Assembly (NCBI RefSeq): GCF_007830595.1
Contig: NZ_VLLD01000015.1
DNA: 64,000 nt
Direction: 5' to 3' (one strand)
Origin: Treponema_B putidum
Lineage (GTDB): Bacteria > Spirochaetota > Spirochaetia > Treponematales > Treponemataceae
The notes below the pieces were generated by a model, which saw nothing but the letters and a program-made list of their open reading frames with translations, searched no databases and was not told the origin of the DNA. Made by a program: the position numbers and the translations under genes. Every line of letters starts with the position of its first letter. The stretch's first letter is position 1. Positions 43,565 through 53,020 of this stretch are shown one piece after another.

Positions 43565-43747
43565 TCAATTTTCCGTCAATATATTTGAATGGGTGTTAAT
43601 AATATAAGTCAACTCTTCTTCAAGTTTTTCCAAGGATTCCTCCATTTCGGTTATCTTCCTTATTGCAATTTTTTTTTGAATTTCACCTATTTTGCCGAAA
43701 ACTTCGTCTATTTCTTTGCGGTCTTCACCGGCCATTGCTTTGTTCAT
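43565..43747 (-). CDS. Small coiled-coil protein, unknown function
   Basis: 60 residues from the ATG at 43747, spaced 8 nt from AAAGGAG; a GTG nine bases earlier overlaps that site and is not preferred. The protein is charged and helical (VFGKIGEIQKKIAIRKITEM...LEKLEEELTYII). No signal peptide and no recognised domain. It lies 15 bp after the 202-residue protein gene and 11 bp before the propeller/NodB gene, so all three form one operon. Confidence 0.65.
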   Translation of the reverse strand: MNKAMAGEDRKEIDEVFGKIGEIQKKIAIRKITEMEESLEKLEEELTYIINTHSNILTEN

Positions 43748-43762
43748 TTTAATCACTCCTTT

Positions 43763-44371
43763 TTAAGAAATCAGAGCAGTTATATTCTTTCGGAATTCAC
43801 CGGACGTAATTTCCCCATTGATAAAACTTTTTATCTCCTGTTTTATCCTCATAGGAAAACGGCTCCAATATTTTTCAGTCCAATTCCCCATAGTAGTTTT
43901 TAACTCATCGTTTTCTTTTGCACTCATTTCGCCTATACTGTAAGAAACAAATTGCAAAATCATTCCGTATAATACATCGGCAGGAATGCCGTCAACTTTT
44001 CCGTTTTTTGCAAGACTTTTTATAGTTCCGTCATAGGAACCTTGTTCGGGAATCCAAGAGTCGATAAGAGCCTTCATCTGATCCTCAGAAAGTTCCGGAG
44101 CTTCCTTTAAAAGCATATCGGCCGCAAAATCACGGAAAGTGTGACGTACGCCTTCAAGACTTGACTGAATCGACTTGTTGATGGATTCGGACATTTGCTT
44201 TGCCATATTTTCCGGATTTATAGCTGCAAGGGGACTTGAAGCTGAAGCCTCATTTCTTTTCCGTTCCAAGGCAGCTGCAATCACCTCTATTTCCCTTTCC
44301 CCGGCCCTATTTAGGATATAATCAACGGCATCAAAAAGCTCCCACTCCTTATTTTGCATATCATTAGCCAT
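43763..44371 (-). CDS. Hypothetical helical protein, operon head
   Basis: 202 residues, soluble, mostly helical and acidic, with no motif I recognise. The C-terminal third (WTEKYWSRFPMRIKQEIKSF) is rich in aromatic and basic residues. The start at 44371 is backed by a promoter with the -10 box 7 nt before the ATG. It is likely co-transcribed with the small coiled-coil protein and the propeller/NodB protein. Function unknown. Confidence 0.75.
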   Translation of the reverse strand: MANDMQNKEWELFDAVDYILNRAGEREIEVIAAALERKRNEASASSPLAAINPENMAKQMSESINKSIQSSLEGVRHTFRDFAADMLLKEAPELSEDQMKALIDSWIPEQGSYDGTIKSLAKNGKVDGIPADVLYGMILQFVSYSIGEMSAKENDELKTTMGNWTEKYWSRFPMRIKQEIKSFINGEITSGEFRKNITALIS

Positions 44372-44378
44372 GTCTTTT

Positions 44379-44407
44379 ATTATACATCTTTTTTAAGGCT
44401 TTGAAAA
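44379..44407 (-). promoter_or_regulatory. promoter of the hypothetical/NodB operon, leaderless
   Basis: Minus strand: TTTTCA (44407-44402), 17-bp spacer, TATAAT (44384-44379), then seven bases and the ATG at 44371. Predicted leader 0-1 nt. Between this and htpG (44408-44579) I see only AT-rich sequence. Confidence 0.6.
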
Positions 44408-44579
44408 GAGATGATTTTCCATATAAATCAACACCCCCGATGCAAGCATTACCGAGAAATGGCGGATATTAACCGCACGAATACAATTCCATCCTCTTGC
44501 CTTTTTACTGATAATTTATTACTTTTTAAAACATATTGATTTAATATTACATTTTTAAATACCCCTTTGCGGTTTATTT

Positions 44580-44588
44580 TGATATAAT
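44580..44588 (+). promoter_or_regulatory. extended -10 promoter of htpG
   Basis: TGA-TATAAT with the -10 box at 44583-44588. The -35 region is poor. The predicted start near 44595 falls within the inverted repeat at 44591-44618. Confidence 0.55.
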
Positions 44589-44590
44589 AT

Positions 44591-44618
44591 GCACTTTCTC
44601 ATTTCATTACGAAAGTGC
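44591..44618 (+). promoter_or_regulatory. inverted repeat at the htpG transcription start
   Basis: GCACTTTC (44591-44598) and GAAAGTGC (44611-44618) with a 12-nt gap, directly after the -10 box. A second small hairpin, GGGATTT/AAATCCC (44636-44651), follows. It could be an operator or an RNA hairpin of the leader. It is not the CIRCE heat-shock element. Confidence 0.5.
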
Positions 44619-44678
44619 GTAAAAAAACAATGCTCGGGATTTGAAAATCCCTCAAGCTTATTTTTTTTGGAGGTTGAT

Positions 44679-46601
44679 ATGGCACAGTACAAGTTTGAAA
44701 CTGAAGTGAACCAGCTTTTGTCGCTCATTATTCATTCGCTTTATTCAAACAAGGAAATCTTTTTAAGGGAGCTTGTCTCAAATGCTTCGGATGCATTAGA
44801 CAAGTTAAAGTATTTGACCCTTTCCGATGAGGCTTATAAGCAGATTAAATTCGAGCCCAGAATCGATATCTGTTTTGACGACACAGCCAATACGCTTACC
44901 ATACGGGATACCGGCTTGGGTATGAACGAGGAAGATCTAAAAAATAATTTGGGAACGATAGCAAGATCCGGAACAAAGGCTTTTTTAGATCAGCTTGCAG
45001 CGGCCGATAAAAAAGATTCCAATCTTATAGGGCAATTCGGTGTAGGCTTTTATTCGGCCTTTATGGCAGCATCTACCATCGACGTTATTTCCAAAAAAGC
45101 AGGTGAAAGCAATGTTTGGAAATGGACTTCGGACGGAAAGGGTTCCTACGATCTGGAAAAGGTTGACGATACGGCCTTCCCCATAATAGATGATGTGCCC
45201 GAAGGAGCAAACGGAACCTGCGTTATCCTTCACCTAAACAATGAAGATTCGGAATATGCTACTCGATGGCGTATCGAAGAAATAATTAAAACCTATTCCG
45301 ACCACATCGCATTCCCAATCTATCTTCATTTTACCGAAAAGCAATATGACGATAAGGGCAAAGTAAAATCGGAAACCTTTAAAACCGAACAGATAAACGA
45401 TGCCGGAGCTCTTTGGCAAAGACCAAAATCGGAATTAAAAGAAGAAGATTATTTTAACTTTTATAAATCCCTTTCACACGATTCCCAAGACCCTCTCCTT
45501 TATGTACACACAAAGGCGGAAGGAACTCAAGAATACACAACCCTCTTTTATGTTCCGTCGAAAGCACCCTTCGATATGTTCCATGCGGATTATAAACCGG
45601 GCGTTAAGCTATTCGTAAAGAGGGTCTTTATTACGGATGATGAAAAAGAACTTTTGCCCACGTACCTCCGTTTTGTAAGAGGTGTTATAGACAGTGAAGA
45701 TTTACCCCTAAACGTAAGCCGCGAAATTTTACAGCAAAATAGAATTCTTTCAAGCATAAAAAATGCTTCGGTAAAAAGACTTTTAGGAGAGTTTAAAAAG
45801 CTCGCCGAAAACGACAAAGAAAAATACAATAAATTCGTAAGCGAATTTAACCGCCCTTTAAAGGAAGGCTTGTACAGCGACTATGAACATAGAGAAGAAC
45901 TAGCCGACTTGGTACGCTTTAAAACGACTTCACCTGAAGTAAAAGAGGACGAGTGGACGAGCTTTGCTGATTATGTTTCAAGAATGAAAAGCGATCAAAA
46001 AGCTATCTACTACATCACAGGTGAAGACGAAAAGACCTTGCGCCAATCTCCTCATCTTGAAGTCTACAAGCAAAAAGGATTTGAAGTTTTAATTATGCCC
46101 GATGAGATTGACGATATAGTTATCCCTTCATTGGGAAAATACAAGGAATGGGAATTAAAAGCGGCAAACAGAGCCGGTTCCGATAAGGAGCTTAATACCG
46201 AAGAAGAAACTAAGGAAGCTGAAAAAAAAGAAAAGGACTTTAAGCCCGTACTCGAAAAGATTAAAGAGGTTCTCGGCGATAAAGTAAAAGAGGTACGCTT
46301 TTCAAAACGGCTTTCCGATTCTCCTTCATGTATAGTAGTGGACGAAACCGATCCCAGTTTGCAGATGGAAAGGATGATGAAGGCAATGGGGCAGTTTAAT
46401 ACGAGTTCCGTAAAACCGATTTTGGAAGTAAATGCCGACCATCCCTTAGTTCAAAAATTAAAGGATTCGGAAGATAAAGAATTTGTAGAAGATATGTCTA
46501 ACCTCCTTTTAGAACAAGCGCTTTTGGTCGAAAGCGGAGAGCTAAAGGCTCCAGTGGATTTTGTAAAGAGGCTTAATAGGCTGATGACAAATTTAAAATA
46601 G
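44679..46601 (+). CDS. htpG: HtpG, Hsp90 family chaperone
   Basis: 640 residues from the ATG at 44679 with GGAGG upstream; a start 90 bases earlier has no ribosome site and adds an atypical N-terminus. The GHKL ATPase has SNASDALDKLKYL, DTGLGMN and GQFGVGFYSAF. The middle domain has GVIDSEDLPLNVSREILQ (catalytic Arg in NVSRE), and the C-terminal domain has SDSPSCIVVDE. HtpG remodels client proteins as an ATP-driven dimer. It has its own promoter with an inverted repeat at the start site, and is followed by a structured element and an Hpt gene. Confidence 0.97.
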   Translation: MAQYKFETEVNQLLSLIIHSLYSNKEIFLRELVSNASDALDKLKYLTLSDEAYKQIKFEPRIDICFDDTANTLTIRDTGLGMNEEDLKNNLGTIARSGTKAFLDQLAAADKKDSNLIGQFGVGFYSAFMAASTIDVISKKAGESNVWKWTSDGKGSYDLEKVDDTAFPIIDDVPEGANGTCVILHLNNEDSEYATRWRIEEIIKTYSDHIAFPIYLHFTEKQYDDKGKVKSETFKTEQINDAGALWQRPKSELKEEDYFNFYKSLSHDSQDPLLYVHTKAEGTQEYTTLFYVPSKAPFDMFHADYKPGVKLFVKRVFITDDEKELLPTYLRFVRGVIDSEDLPLNVSREILQQNRILSSIKNASVKRLLGEFKKLAENDKEKYNKFVSEFNRPLKEGLYSDYEHREELADLVRFKTTSPEVKEDEWTSFADYVSRMKSDQKAIYYITGEDEKTLRQSPHLEVYKQKGFEVLIMPDEIDDIVIPSLGKYKEWELKAANRAGSDKELNTEEETKEAEKKEKDFKPVLEKIKEVLGDKVKEVRFSKRLSDSPSCIVVDETDPSLQMERMMKAMGQFNTSSVKPILEVNADHPLVQKLKDSEDKEFVEDMSNLLLEQALLVESGELKAPVDFVKRLNRLMTNLK

Positions 46602-46617
46602 ATTTTATTGACGGAAT

Positions 46618-46656
46618 GATAAACAGTTCGGCATGGATTCTGTCGGGCTGTTTATC
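46618..46656 (+). repeat. nested-hairpin leader element, copy 2
   Basis: Outer stem GATAAACAG / CTGTTTATC (46618-46626 with 46648-46656), inner stem CGGCA / TGTCG (46629-46633 with 46641-46645). ATAAACAGTTCGGCA is identical to copy 1 at 39211. It is located between htpG and the Hpt gene, ending 19 bp before its ATG. Confidence 0.6.
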
Positions 46657-46675
46657 TTCGTATTTGGGAGAAGAT

Positions 46676-47065
46676 ATGTATTTAGATAAAACAGCGGCAA
46701 TGGAGCTTGTAGACGGGGACATGGAAATATACATGAGCTTACTTGAAACCTTTATCGAAGCCTATGAAAAAGATGAGGCCGAAATGGATCGTTTAAAATT
46801 TATTTTAGATGCAAGTGCCGAAGCTGTTTTAAGCGATGAGACCTTGCGTGAAAATGTACGGAAAACGGCACACAAGATAAAGGGAAGTTCCTATACGGTC
46901 GGTGCAAACATCTTGGGCGACTCTGCAAAAAATATCGAAAAGTTTTTGGTTGAACCTTCAAATATTAAAACTCTTGCAAACATTGAATTGCTTGAAGGAT
47001 TTCTTGCAAAGTTTAAAGAAAATTATGCTAATACTTTAAAAGAGATAAAAACGGTTATTGCATAA
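46676..47065 (+). CDS. Stand-alone Hpt (histidine phosphotransfer) protein
   Basis: 129 residues from the ATG at 46676, which has GGGAGAAG upstream; an earlier in-frame start would be read through the hairpin element. A four-helix Hpt domain with phospho-acceptor His66 in RKTAHKIKGSSYTVGA. Such proteins carry phosphate between hybrid kinases and receivers. The hybrid kinase at 12900-14936 lacks an Hpt domain and is one possible partner, but nothing links them directly. A weak hairpin (47081-47106) follows. Confidence 0.85.
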   Translation: MYLDKTAAMELVDGDMEIYMSLLETFIEAYEKDEAEMDRLKFILDASAEAVLSDETLRENVRKTAHKIKGSSYTVGANILGDSAKNIEKFLVEPSNIKTLANIELLEGFLAKFKENYANTLKEIKTVIA

Positions 47066-47210
47066 AAATTCCAGTTATAGGGAACTTCAGATTTTTAGAA
47101 GTTTTCTTTAAATTTATTCAAGTATTTTGTATTTTGGGAGCCGATCTTTCCCTTGTACAATCCATAAAAACGTGCTAAAATGCAAAACCTTAATTTTGCG
47201 GAGGATTGTT

Positions 47211-49448
47211 TTGGCTCAACCGGATTATTTGAACATTCTTAATGAAGAGCAGCTTGCAGCTGTTAAGCATCAAGGCTCTCCTCTTTTGATTCTTGCGGGC
47301 GCAGGCTCCGGAAAAACACGGGTTATTACAACTAAGATTGCATACCTTATTGCCGAACATAATATCGGACCTGAACGGATCCTTGCCGTAACCTTTACAA
47401 ACAAGGCTGCCAAAGAAATGTCCGAAAGAGCGGCTCATCTGGATAAAAGAGCGGAGAGGGCAATGATCAGAACCTTTCATTCATTTGGAGCATGGATACT
47501 ACGCATGTATGCGGAATGGGCAGGGCTCTCTCATAATTTTACAATCTATGATGATGACGACTCTCTTTCCCTTTTGACCCAAGCCTCCCCCACTCTTACA
47601 AAAAATGCTGCCCGCGGTATCATAAAAAAAATTTCGCGTGCAAAGGATTATTGCCTTCTTCCCGATGATCCGCTTTTACAGGAAGTCGATCCTAATCCCG
47701 AATTTGCAAAAATCTATGCCGAATATCAAAAGAGATTAAAAGAAACCGGAAACGTAGACTTCGGAGATCTCATCATGATTCCCGTTATGCTCTTAAAAGA
47801 AAACCCTCAAATAAGAACATCTCTTCAAAACCGGTTTTCCGTAATAATGGTCGATGAATATCAGGACTCGAACATAGCCCAATTTGAATTCTTAAAAGTC
47901 CTCACAGGAGAAAATACTTATATCTGCGTTGTAGGAGACGATGACCAATCAATCTACCGTTTCCGCGGTGCCGAAGTTCAAAACATATTAACCTTTGCCG
48001 ATACTTTTAAAAACACAAAAATAATAAGGCTCGAAAAAAATTACCGCTCATACTCGGAAATTCTTGCAGTCGCAGATTCCGTTGTAAAAAAGAATACGGG
48101 CCGTCTCGGTAAGACCCTTGTTGCCGAAAGAGGAAAGGGTCAAAAACCTCATATTTATTTTTTGCCTAATCAGGAAACCGAGGCGGAACTTTGTGCCCGC
48201 CTTATATCGCAAGAAGTCGAAAACGGAGGAGCATATTCCGACTGGGCTGTCTTGTACAGGACTAACGCCCAATCCTTAAATTTTGAAACGGATTTTTTAC
48301 ACAAAAAAATTCCATATCAGGTTATAGGTACTTTAAAATTTTATGAGCGTGAAGAAATAAAGGATGCGCTTGCCGTTCTTGCCTTTATCTCAAACGGAAG
48401 GGACGAGGTTGCTTTAAGGCGTATCATAAATAAACCTGCACGAGGTGTAGGAGAAATTACTCAAAAAAAATTAATCGATCTTTCCCGAGAACTTATGTTT
48501 TCTCAAAAAAGCGATGAGCTCATGTTGGAGTCCAAGGACGATTATATCTCGGCCATGTCTGCCCTCATTAATTCGGTCTCCCTCACAAAAAAAGCAAAAG
48601 AAGGCTTAAAGAATTTTTTAAACACCATAAAGGAATTACGCAGTATAATAGAAGCCGGAGACATCTTTTTTAAAAAAGAAGAACCGAAGGGCGAAGGCTT
48701 AGCTCCTTTTATCTATGAGGTTTTAAAACAATCGGGCTTTGCCGAATATTACGAATCGGTAGACTCTGCCTCCGGCACTCAAAAGACGGCGAACTTAAAT
48801 GAGCTTGCAAACACAGCATCGCTTTACGATTTTTCGGTAAAGGGCTTGAGCGAATTTTTAGAACACATCGAATTGGATAGAAGCCTTGCCGGCTCCGAAG
48901 AAAAAAAAGATTCCGTAAACCTCATTACCATTCATAACACGAAGGGCTTGGAATTTAAAAACGTAATTATCACGGGCCTTGAAACGGGAGTCTTTCCCCG
49001 CGACAACGGAAACTTCGATGAGCTTGAAGAAGAAAGAAGACTTATGTATGTAGCCTGCACCCGTGCAAAGGATGCTCTCTACATGACAAGCTGTGCTTCC
49101 CGCCGCCTTTACGGCAGCCTAAGCTTTACCCAGCCAAGCCGCTTTATCTTCGAAATAGATCAAGGCCTTGTAAACATCTCGGAGGCCTCATCTTCTTATT
49201 CTACTTTTTCAGGAAGTTTCGGGAAACAAATACCTGCCGATTTTAGCACAAAAAAAGAAGAGCATCCCCTTCTTTCCAAATGGAAGAAGGGAGAAAAAAT
49301 TTATCACGATGATTACGGCTACGGGGCAATAATTAAGGCCGATGCTTCAAGCGGAGAACTTGTAGTAAATATCCAATTTGAAACCGGCCTTATAAAACGC
49401 TTTATGCCTGAATATCAGGCAAACGATATGACAATAATAAAAGACTGA
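47211..49448 (+). CDS. pcrA: PcrA/UvrD-type 3'-5' DNA helicase
   Basis: 745 residues starting at a TTG (47211) with GGAGG six bases upstream; the next in-frame ATG upstream (47127) has no ribosome site and adds sequence absent from the family. All superfamily 1A motifs are present: Q-motif LNEEQLAAVKH, Walker A AGAGSGKTR, AVTFTNKAAKEM, VDEYQDSN, GDDDQSIYRFRGA, EKNYRSY, TIHNTKGLEFKNVI, and YVACTRAKDALY. The C-terminus carries the Tudor-like end of PcrA (GEKIYHDDYGYGAII). It acts in repair and replication-fork clearance. It converges on the ABC exporter gene with only two bases between the stops. Confidence 0.93.
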   Translation: MAQPDYLNILNEEQLAAVKHQGSPLLILAGAGSGKTRVITTKIAYLIAEHNIGPERILAVTFTNKAAKEMSERAAHLDKRAERAMIRTFHSFGAWILRMYAEWAGLSHNFTIYDDDDSLSLLTQASPTLTKNAARGIIKKISRAKDYCLLPDDPLLQEVDPNPEFAKIYAEYQKRLKETGNVDFGDLIMIPVMLLKENPQIRTSLQNRFSVIMVDEYQDSNIAQFEFLKVLTGENTYICVVGDDDQSIYRFRGAEVQNILTFADTFKNTKIIRLEKNYRSYSEILAVADSVVKKNTGRLGKTLVAERGKGQKPHIYFLPNQETEAELCARLISQEVENGGAYSDWAVLYRTNAQSLNFETDFLHKKIPYQVIGTLKFYEREEIKDALAVLAFISNGRDEVALRRIINKPARGVGEITQKKLIDLSRELMFSQKSDELMLESKDDYISAMSALINSVSLTKKAKEGLKNFLNTIKELRSIIEAGDIFFKKEEPKGEGLAPFIYEVLKQSGFAEYYESVDSASGTQKTANLNELANTASLYDFSVKGLSEFLEHIELDRSLAGSEEKKDSVNLITIHNTKGLEFKNVIITGLETGVFPRDNGNFDELEEERRLMYVACTRAKDALYMTSCASRRLYGSLSFTQPSRFIFEIDQGLVNISEASSSYSTFSGSFGKQIPADFSTKKEEHPLLSKWKKGEKIYHDDYGYGAIIKADASSGELVVNIQFETGLIKRFMPEYQANDMTIIKD

Positions 49449-49450
49449 TT

Positions 49451-51190
49451 TTACTTTTGCAGTCTGTACCATTCGGCGTATTTGGAATTTAGGGCAATAA
49501 GTTCTTCGTGAGTTCCCGATTCCAATAATTTGCCGTCATCGATTACATTTATTATATCGGCATTTTTTACTGTAGAAAGACGGTGTGCAATTATAAGTGT
49601 GGTGCGACCCTTCTTTAAAACTTCGATACCTGCATTTATAAATTTTTCGGTTTCGGTGTCAATGTTTGCCGTAGCCTCATCTAAGATCAGAATTTTAGGA
49701 TCCCTTACCATGGCACGGGCAAAACAGATAATCTGCCTCTCACCTTCCGAAAAGTTTTTTCCGTTTTCGCTCACTTCGGCATCCAAACCTTTTTCCGAAC
49801 GGCCTATAATGTTTATACCGCCTACAGCCTTTAAAGCTTTTTCGCAAGATTCCCTGTTTATAAAAGGATCGTTTAAACTTATGTTGTCAAAAATCGTTCC
49901 GCTAAAAAGATATGGTTCCTGCAAGACCACTGCAATTTTGGAACGCAGAGTTTTTAATTCAAGCGAGCGTATATCTTTCCCGTCAATTAAAACTTCACCG
50001 CCGGAATTTTCATAAAAACCTAAAATCAAATTCATAATCGTAGATTTTCCGCAGCCGGTTTTTCCGACAAAGGCTATGGTCATCCCGTCTTCCGCATTAA
50101 AATCAAGCCCTTTTAAAATCGGAATACCTTCCTTGTATTCAAATTGAGTGTTTGAAAATTTTATATCACCCAGGGGTGAATAAGGAGAGCCGTTTGTTCT
50201 TTCATGTTCAAAATTGATTATCTCCGAAACTCTTCCCGCCGCAACAAAAGCGTTTTTGTAAATATTTATCTGCATAAATAATTTTAAAAAGACATCTGTT
50301 ATTTCCTTGTTATAACTTATAGCGATTACAAGAGTACCGACAAGAAAATAAGCTCCCTGAAAATACAGATACCCGAATACTCCCAAGAGGGCGGCGTAAA
50401 TTAGTGTCCTGATTCTTGCAATAATATTCCAAGAAAAAAGTCCTGAAAGTAAAACCATTTTCCGTTTTGAAGTATAGGCCGGAAGATTAAATTTATCGAA
50501 TTCTTTTTCTATTTTTTCCTCTGCACAAAAAGCTTGCACGCTTTCAATAGAATTAATGCTTTCATTAAAAAATCCGCTTAACTCTCCGATTGAATTCCTA
50601 TAATCGCGTGTCGGCTTGTCGGCTTTTTTTAAATAATACCAAGCAAGAAAATAAATAATCGGCAGGTAGGCAAAACTCGCTCCAAAAAGATATAGGCTCA
50701 TAAATGCCAAACGGATATATAAAACTATGCACAATAAAATTACACTAAATACCTCGCCTAAAACCGAGAAGTATAAATCTCCTACTGCATTTACATCGGA
50801 AGAAAAACGGCTCATTATATTTCCCGAAGTCATTTCATCAAAATGTTTCATCTTTAAATTTAAAAGATGACCGGCCATATCCATTTGAATATGCTCACAG
50901 GCAGTATTTGCAATTTTTCTAAAAAGCAATGTTTTTACATACATCGATAAGAAAAATAAAAGAGCAGTCCCAAAAAACAAAAGAGCGTGTTTAATTAAAA
51001 AATCTTTTAAATCCGGCATATTTACAAGGTCGGCATTTATAACGCTTGCCGTAATTGTAGGAAGATAGGCTGAAGATGCAATAAAAATTCCTACTGCAAC
51101 AAAGGCTGCAAAAACATAAGCCTTGCAGTATTTTAGGTACGAAAGAAAAAATCTGTAATTTACTTTGAGTTTATTGGTCTTATCTTTCAT
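49451..51190 (-). CDS. ABC exporter half-transporter B (catalytic Glu, degenerate signature)
   Basis: 579 residues from the ATG at 51190, which has GGAGGAAA upstream and overlaps the end of the partner gene by 11 bp. Six membrane spans (about 15-300), then an ATPase with GKTGCGKSTIMNL, a degenerate signature FSEGERQIICFA, a canonical Walker B LILDEATANID and IIAHRLS. Together with the upstream half it should form a heterodimeric multidrug/lipid-type exporter in which one ATP site is inactive: this subunit supplies the intact Glu, the partner the intact LSGGQ. Confidence 0.92.
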   Translation of the reverse strand: MKDKTNKLKVNYRFFLSYLKYCKAYVFAAFVAVGIFIASSAYLPTITASVINADLVNMPDLKDFLIKHALLFFGTALLFFLSMYVKTLLFRKIANTACEHIQMDMAGHLLNLKMKHFDEMTSGNIMSRFSSDVNAVGDLYFSVLGEVFSVILLCIVLYIRLAFMSLYLFGASFAYLPIIYFLAWYYLKKADKPTRDYRNSIGELSGFFNESINSIESVQAFCAEEKIEKEFDKFNLPAYTSKRKMVLLSGLFSWNIIARIRTLIYAALLGVFGYLYFQGAYFLVGTLVIAISYNKEITDVFLKLFMQINIYKNAFVAAGRVSEIINFEHERTNGSPYSPLGDIKFSNTQFEYKEGIPILKGLDFNAEDGMTIAFVGKTGCGKSTIMNLILGFYENSGGEVLIDGKDIRSLELKTLRSKIAVVLQEPYLFSGTIFDNISLNDPFINRESCEKALKAVGGINIIGRSEKGLDAEVSENGKNFSEGERQIICFARAMVRDPKILILDEATANIDTETEKFINAGIEVLKKGRTTLIIAHRLSTVKNADIINVIDDGKLLESGTHEELIALNSKYAEWYRLQK

Positions 51191-52973
51191 CTTTTTTTCC
51201 TCCGTCAATTTGCAGGTCTGCATCTTCAGCTTGCATAAGTTCCGCAGAATGGCTGTGCTGGTACTCAAACTGCTCCGCATACCAGCCGCCTTCTTTTATA
51301 AGTTTTTCGTGTGTTCCTTGTTGAATAATTTTACCGTCATCAAGCACAATTATTTTGTCTGCATGCTGAACAGCCGAAAGACGGTGTGCCGATATAATGC
51401 AGATATTAAATGAAGAAGATTTTTTTAGGTTTTCGATTATCTTAACTTCGGTGTCTGCATCGACGGCAGAAATGGCATCATCCAAAATTAAAACTTCCGG
51501 CTCCTTAAGAAGAGCACGGGCAAGGGCAATTCGCTGTCTTTGTCCTCCCGAAAGCATAACTCCCTTTTCTCCTATTTTTGTATCGATTCCGTTTGTAAGT
51601 TTTTCGATGTCGTTTTTTACGTCAGCTGCTTCCAAAACCTTTAATATTTTTTCTTTTTCAATTTCCTTTTCATAAAAACACAAGTTTTCGCAAACGGTTC
51701 CCGATAAAAGTTGAGGACGCTGACTTACATAAGCGGTCTTATTTCTAAAAGAAAAAATATCGCAATTTTTTAAGGGAATATTATTTACGAATATATTTTC
51801 ATTTTGAGGATACAGGCTGAAAAATTGTTTTATCAAACTTGTTTTACCCGAACCGGTTTTTCCGGTAATCCCTAAAATTTCTCCTTGTGAAATTTCAAAA
51901 GAAATATCCTGTAAAACTTTCTTTTCGGAATCGGAATACGCAAAGCTGAAATTTTTAAAAGAAATTTTTTCTACTCTTTCGATTTTTTCTTTGTTTTCCA
52001 TGGGCGGAAATTCGTTGTTATCTTTTATAAGAGCATTTATTCTGTCGATAGCTGCATCTGCCGACTTTTGAATTTGTAAGTAAAAGCCGCTTGCCATTCC
52101 GCTCCATGCAATTATTCCGACAAAAACAAAAAACGAAACAAGATTGCCTGAAGTAATTTCTCCTATGCGAACAAGATAGCCTCCGTAGCAAAAGGCTATT
52201 ATGATACAAAGATTTGTAATAAAGGCTGTACACGGCTGTAAAAAGGAAGTGAGTTTAACTTGTGCATAAAGAACCGAAAAATAATTTTTAACAATTGAAG
52301 AAAGTTTTTTTAACCTGACTTGTTCATTCACGTAACAACGGATAAGTTTTATTCCTTCGGCAAGCTCCAAAATACCTTGGTTGACCTTGGAAAATTCCGC
52401 ATAGGTTTTACTCGTTCTATCCTTTATTACTTTACCCAAATAAAAATAAATAAGAGTTATAAGCGGTATTGGAAGGACTACTGCAAGGGTCAGCTTCCAT
52501 GAAATTAAAACCGACATCATAAAAATTGTAACTCCGGGATAGGCAAAGGAATCCATCAGCATTACAAAGCCGCTAGCAAAATAATTTTCTACGGCAGCAA
52601 CATCATTTGAGGTGCGTGCCAAAATATCGCCTGAAGTATATTTTTTAAAAAACGGCGGAGTCTTTTTTAAAACCGAAGAAATTATTTTTTTTCTAAAAAG
52701 ATAGGCCGCCCTGTTCCCGGAATTATGAATAAAAAACATAAACATTGAAGAAAAGAAATATCCCAAAAAAGTGAAAAAAATTATCTTTACAACATATGCA
52801 ATAAGGGAACTTTGCGTCATAGTAGAATTTTTTAACTCATCTACGGCAAGACCTATGTAGTAACCCGGAACAACCGTCAAAAACTCATCCGAAAGCAAAA
52901 AAAATCCTCCGAACATTCTTTTAAGCCTGATAGATTTAAAAATATCCCCGGCATCCTTTTGTATCTTAAACAT
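51180..52973 (-). CDS. ABC exporter half-transporter A (Asp for catalytic Glu, intact signature)
   Basis: 597 residues, six membrane spans (about 15-310) and an ATPase with GKTGSGKTSLIKQF, an intact signature LSGGQRQRIALA and a Walker B in which the catalytic Glu is Asp (LILDDAISAVD). This is the reciprocal of the partner and the usual mark of a heterodimeric exporter. The AGGAGG is 13 nt from the ATG at 52973, longer than normal, and no better start exists. Transcription starts from a promoter whose spacer is a palindrome. Confidence 0.92.
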   Translation of the reverse strand: MFKIQKDAGDIFKSIRLKRMFGGFFLLSDEFLTVVPGYYIGLAVDELKNSTMTQSSLIAYVVKIIFFTFLGYFFSSMFMFFIHNSGNRAAYLFRKKIISSVLKKTPPFFKKYTSGDILARTSNDVAAVENYFASGFVMLMDSFAYPGVTIFMMSVLISWKLTLAVVLPIPLITLIYFYLGKVIKDRTSKTYAEFSKVNQGILELAEGIKLIRCYVNEQVRLKKLSSIVKNYFSVLYAQVKLTSFLQPCTAFITNLCIIIAFCYGGYLVRIGEITSGNLVSFFVFVGIIAWSGMASGFYLQIQKSADAAIDRINALIKDNNEFPPMENKEKIERVEKISFKNFSFAYSDSEKKVLQDISFEISQGEILGITGKTGSGKTSLIKQFFSLYPQNENIFVNNIPLKNCDIFSFRNKTAYVSQRPQLLSGTVCENLCFYEKEIEKEKILKVLEAADVKNDIEKLTNGIDTKIGEKGVMLSGGQRQRIALARALLKEPEVLILDDAISAVDADTEVKIIENLKKSSSFNICIISAHRLSAVQHADKIIVLDDGKIIQQGTHEKLIKEGGWYAEQFEYQHSHSAELMQAEDADLQIDGGKKDER

Positions 52974-53020
52974 AACTACTTCAATGCCTCCTAAATATTG
53001 TAAACTTAATCTTACAAAAT

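Noticed and set aside
44591..44618. CIRCE heat-shock element before htpG
   Set aside because: CIRCE arms are TTAGCACTC / GAGTGCTAA with a 9-nt gap; here the arms and spacing differ.
46616..46675. N-terminal extension of the Hpt protein
   Set aside because: The frame runs through the hairpin element, and a good ribosome site precedes the ATG at 46676.
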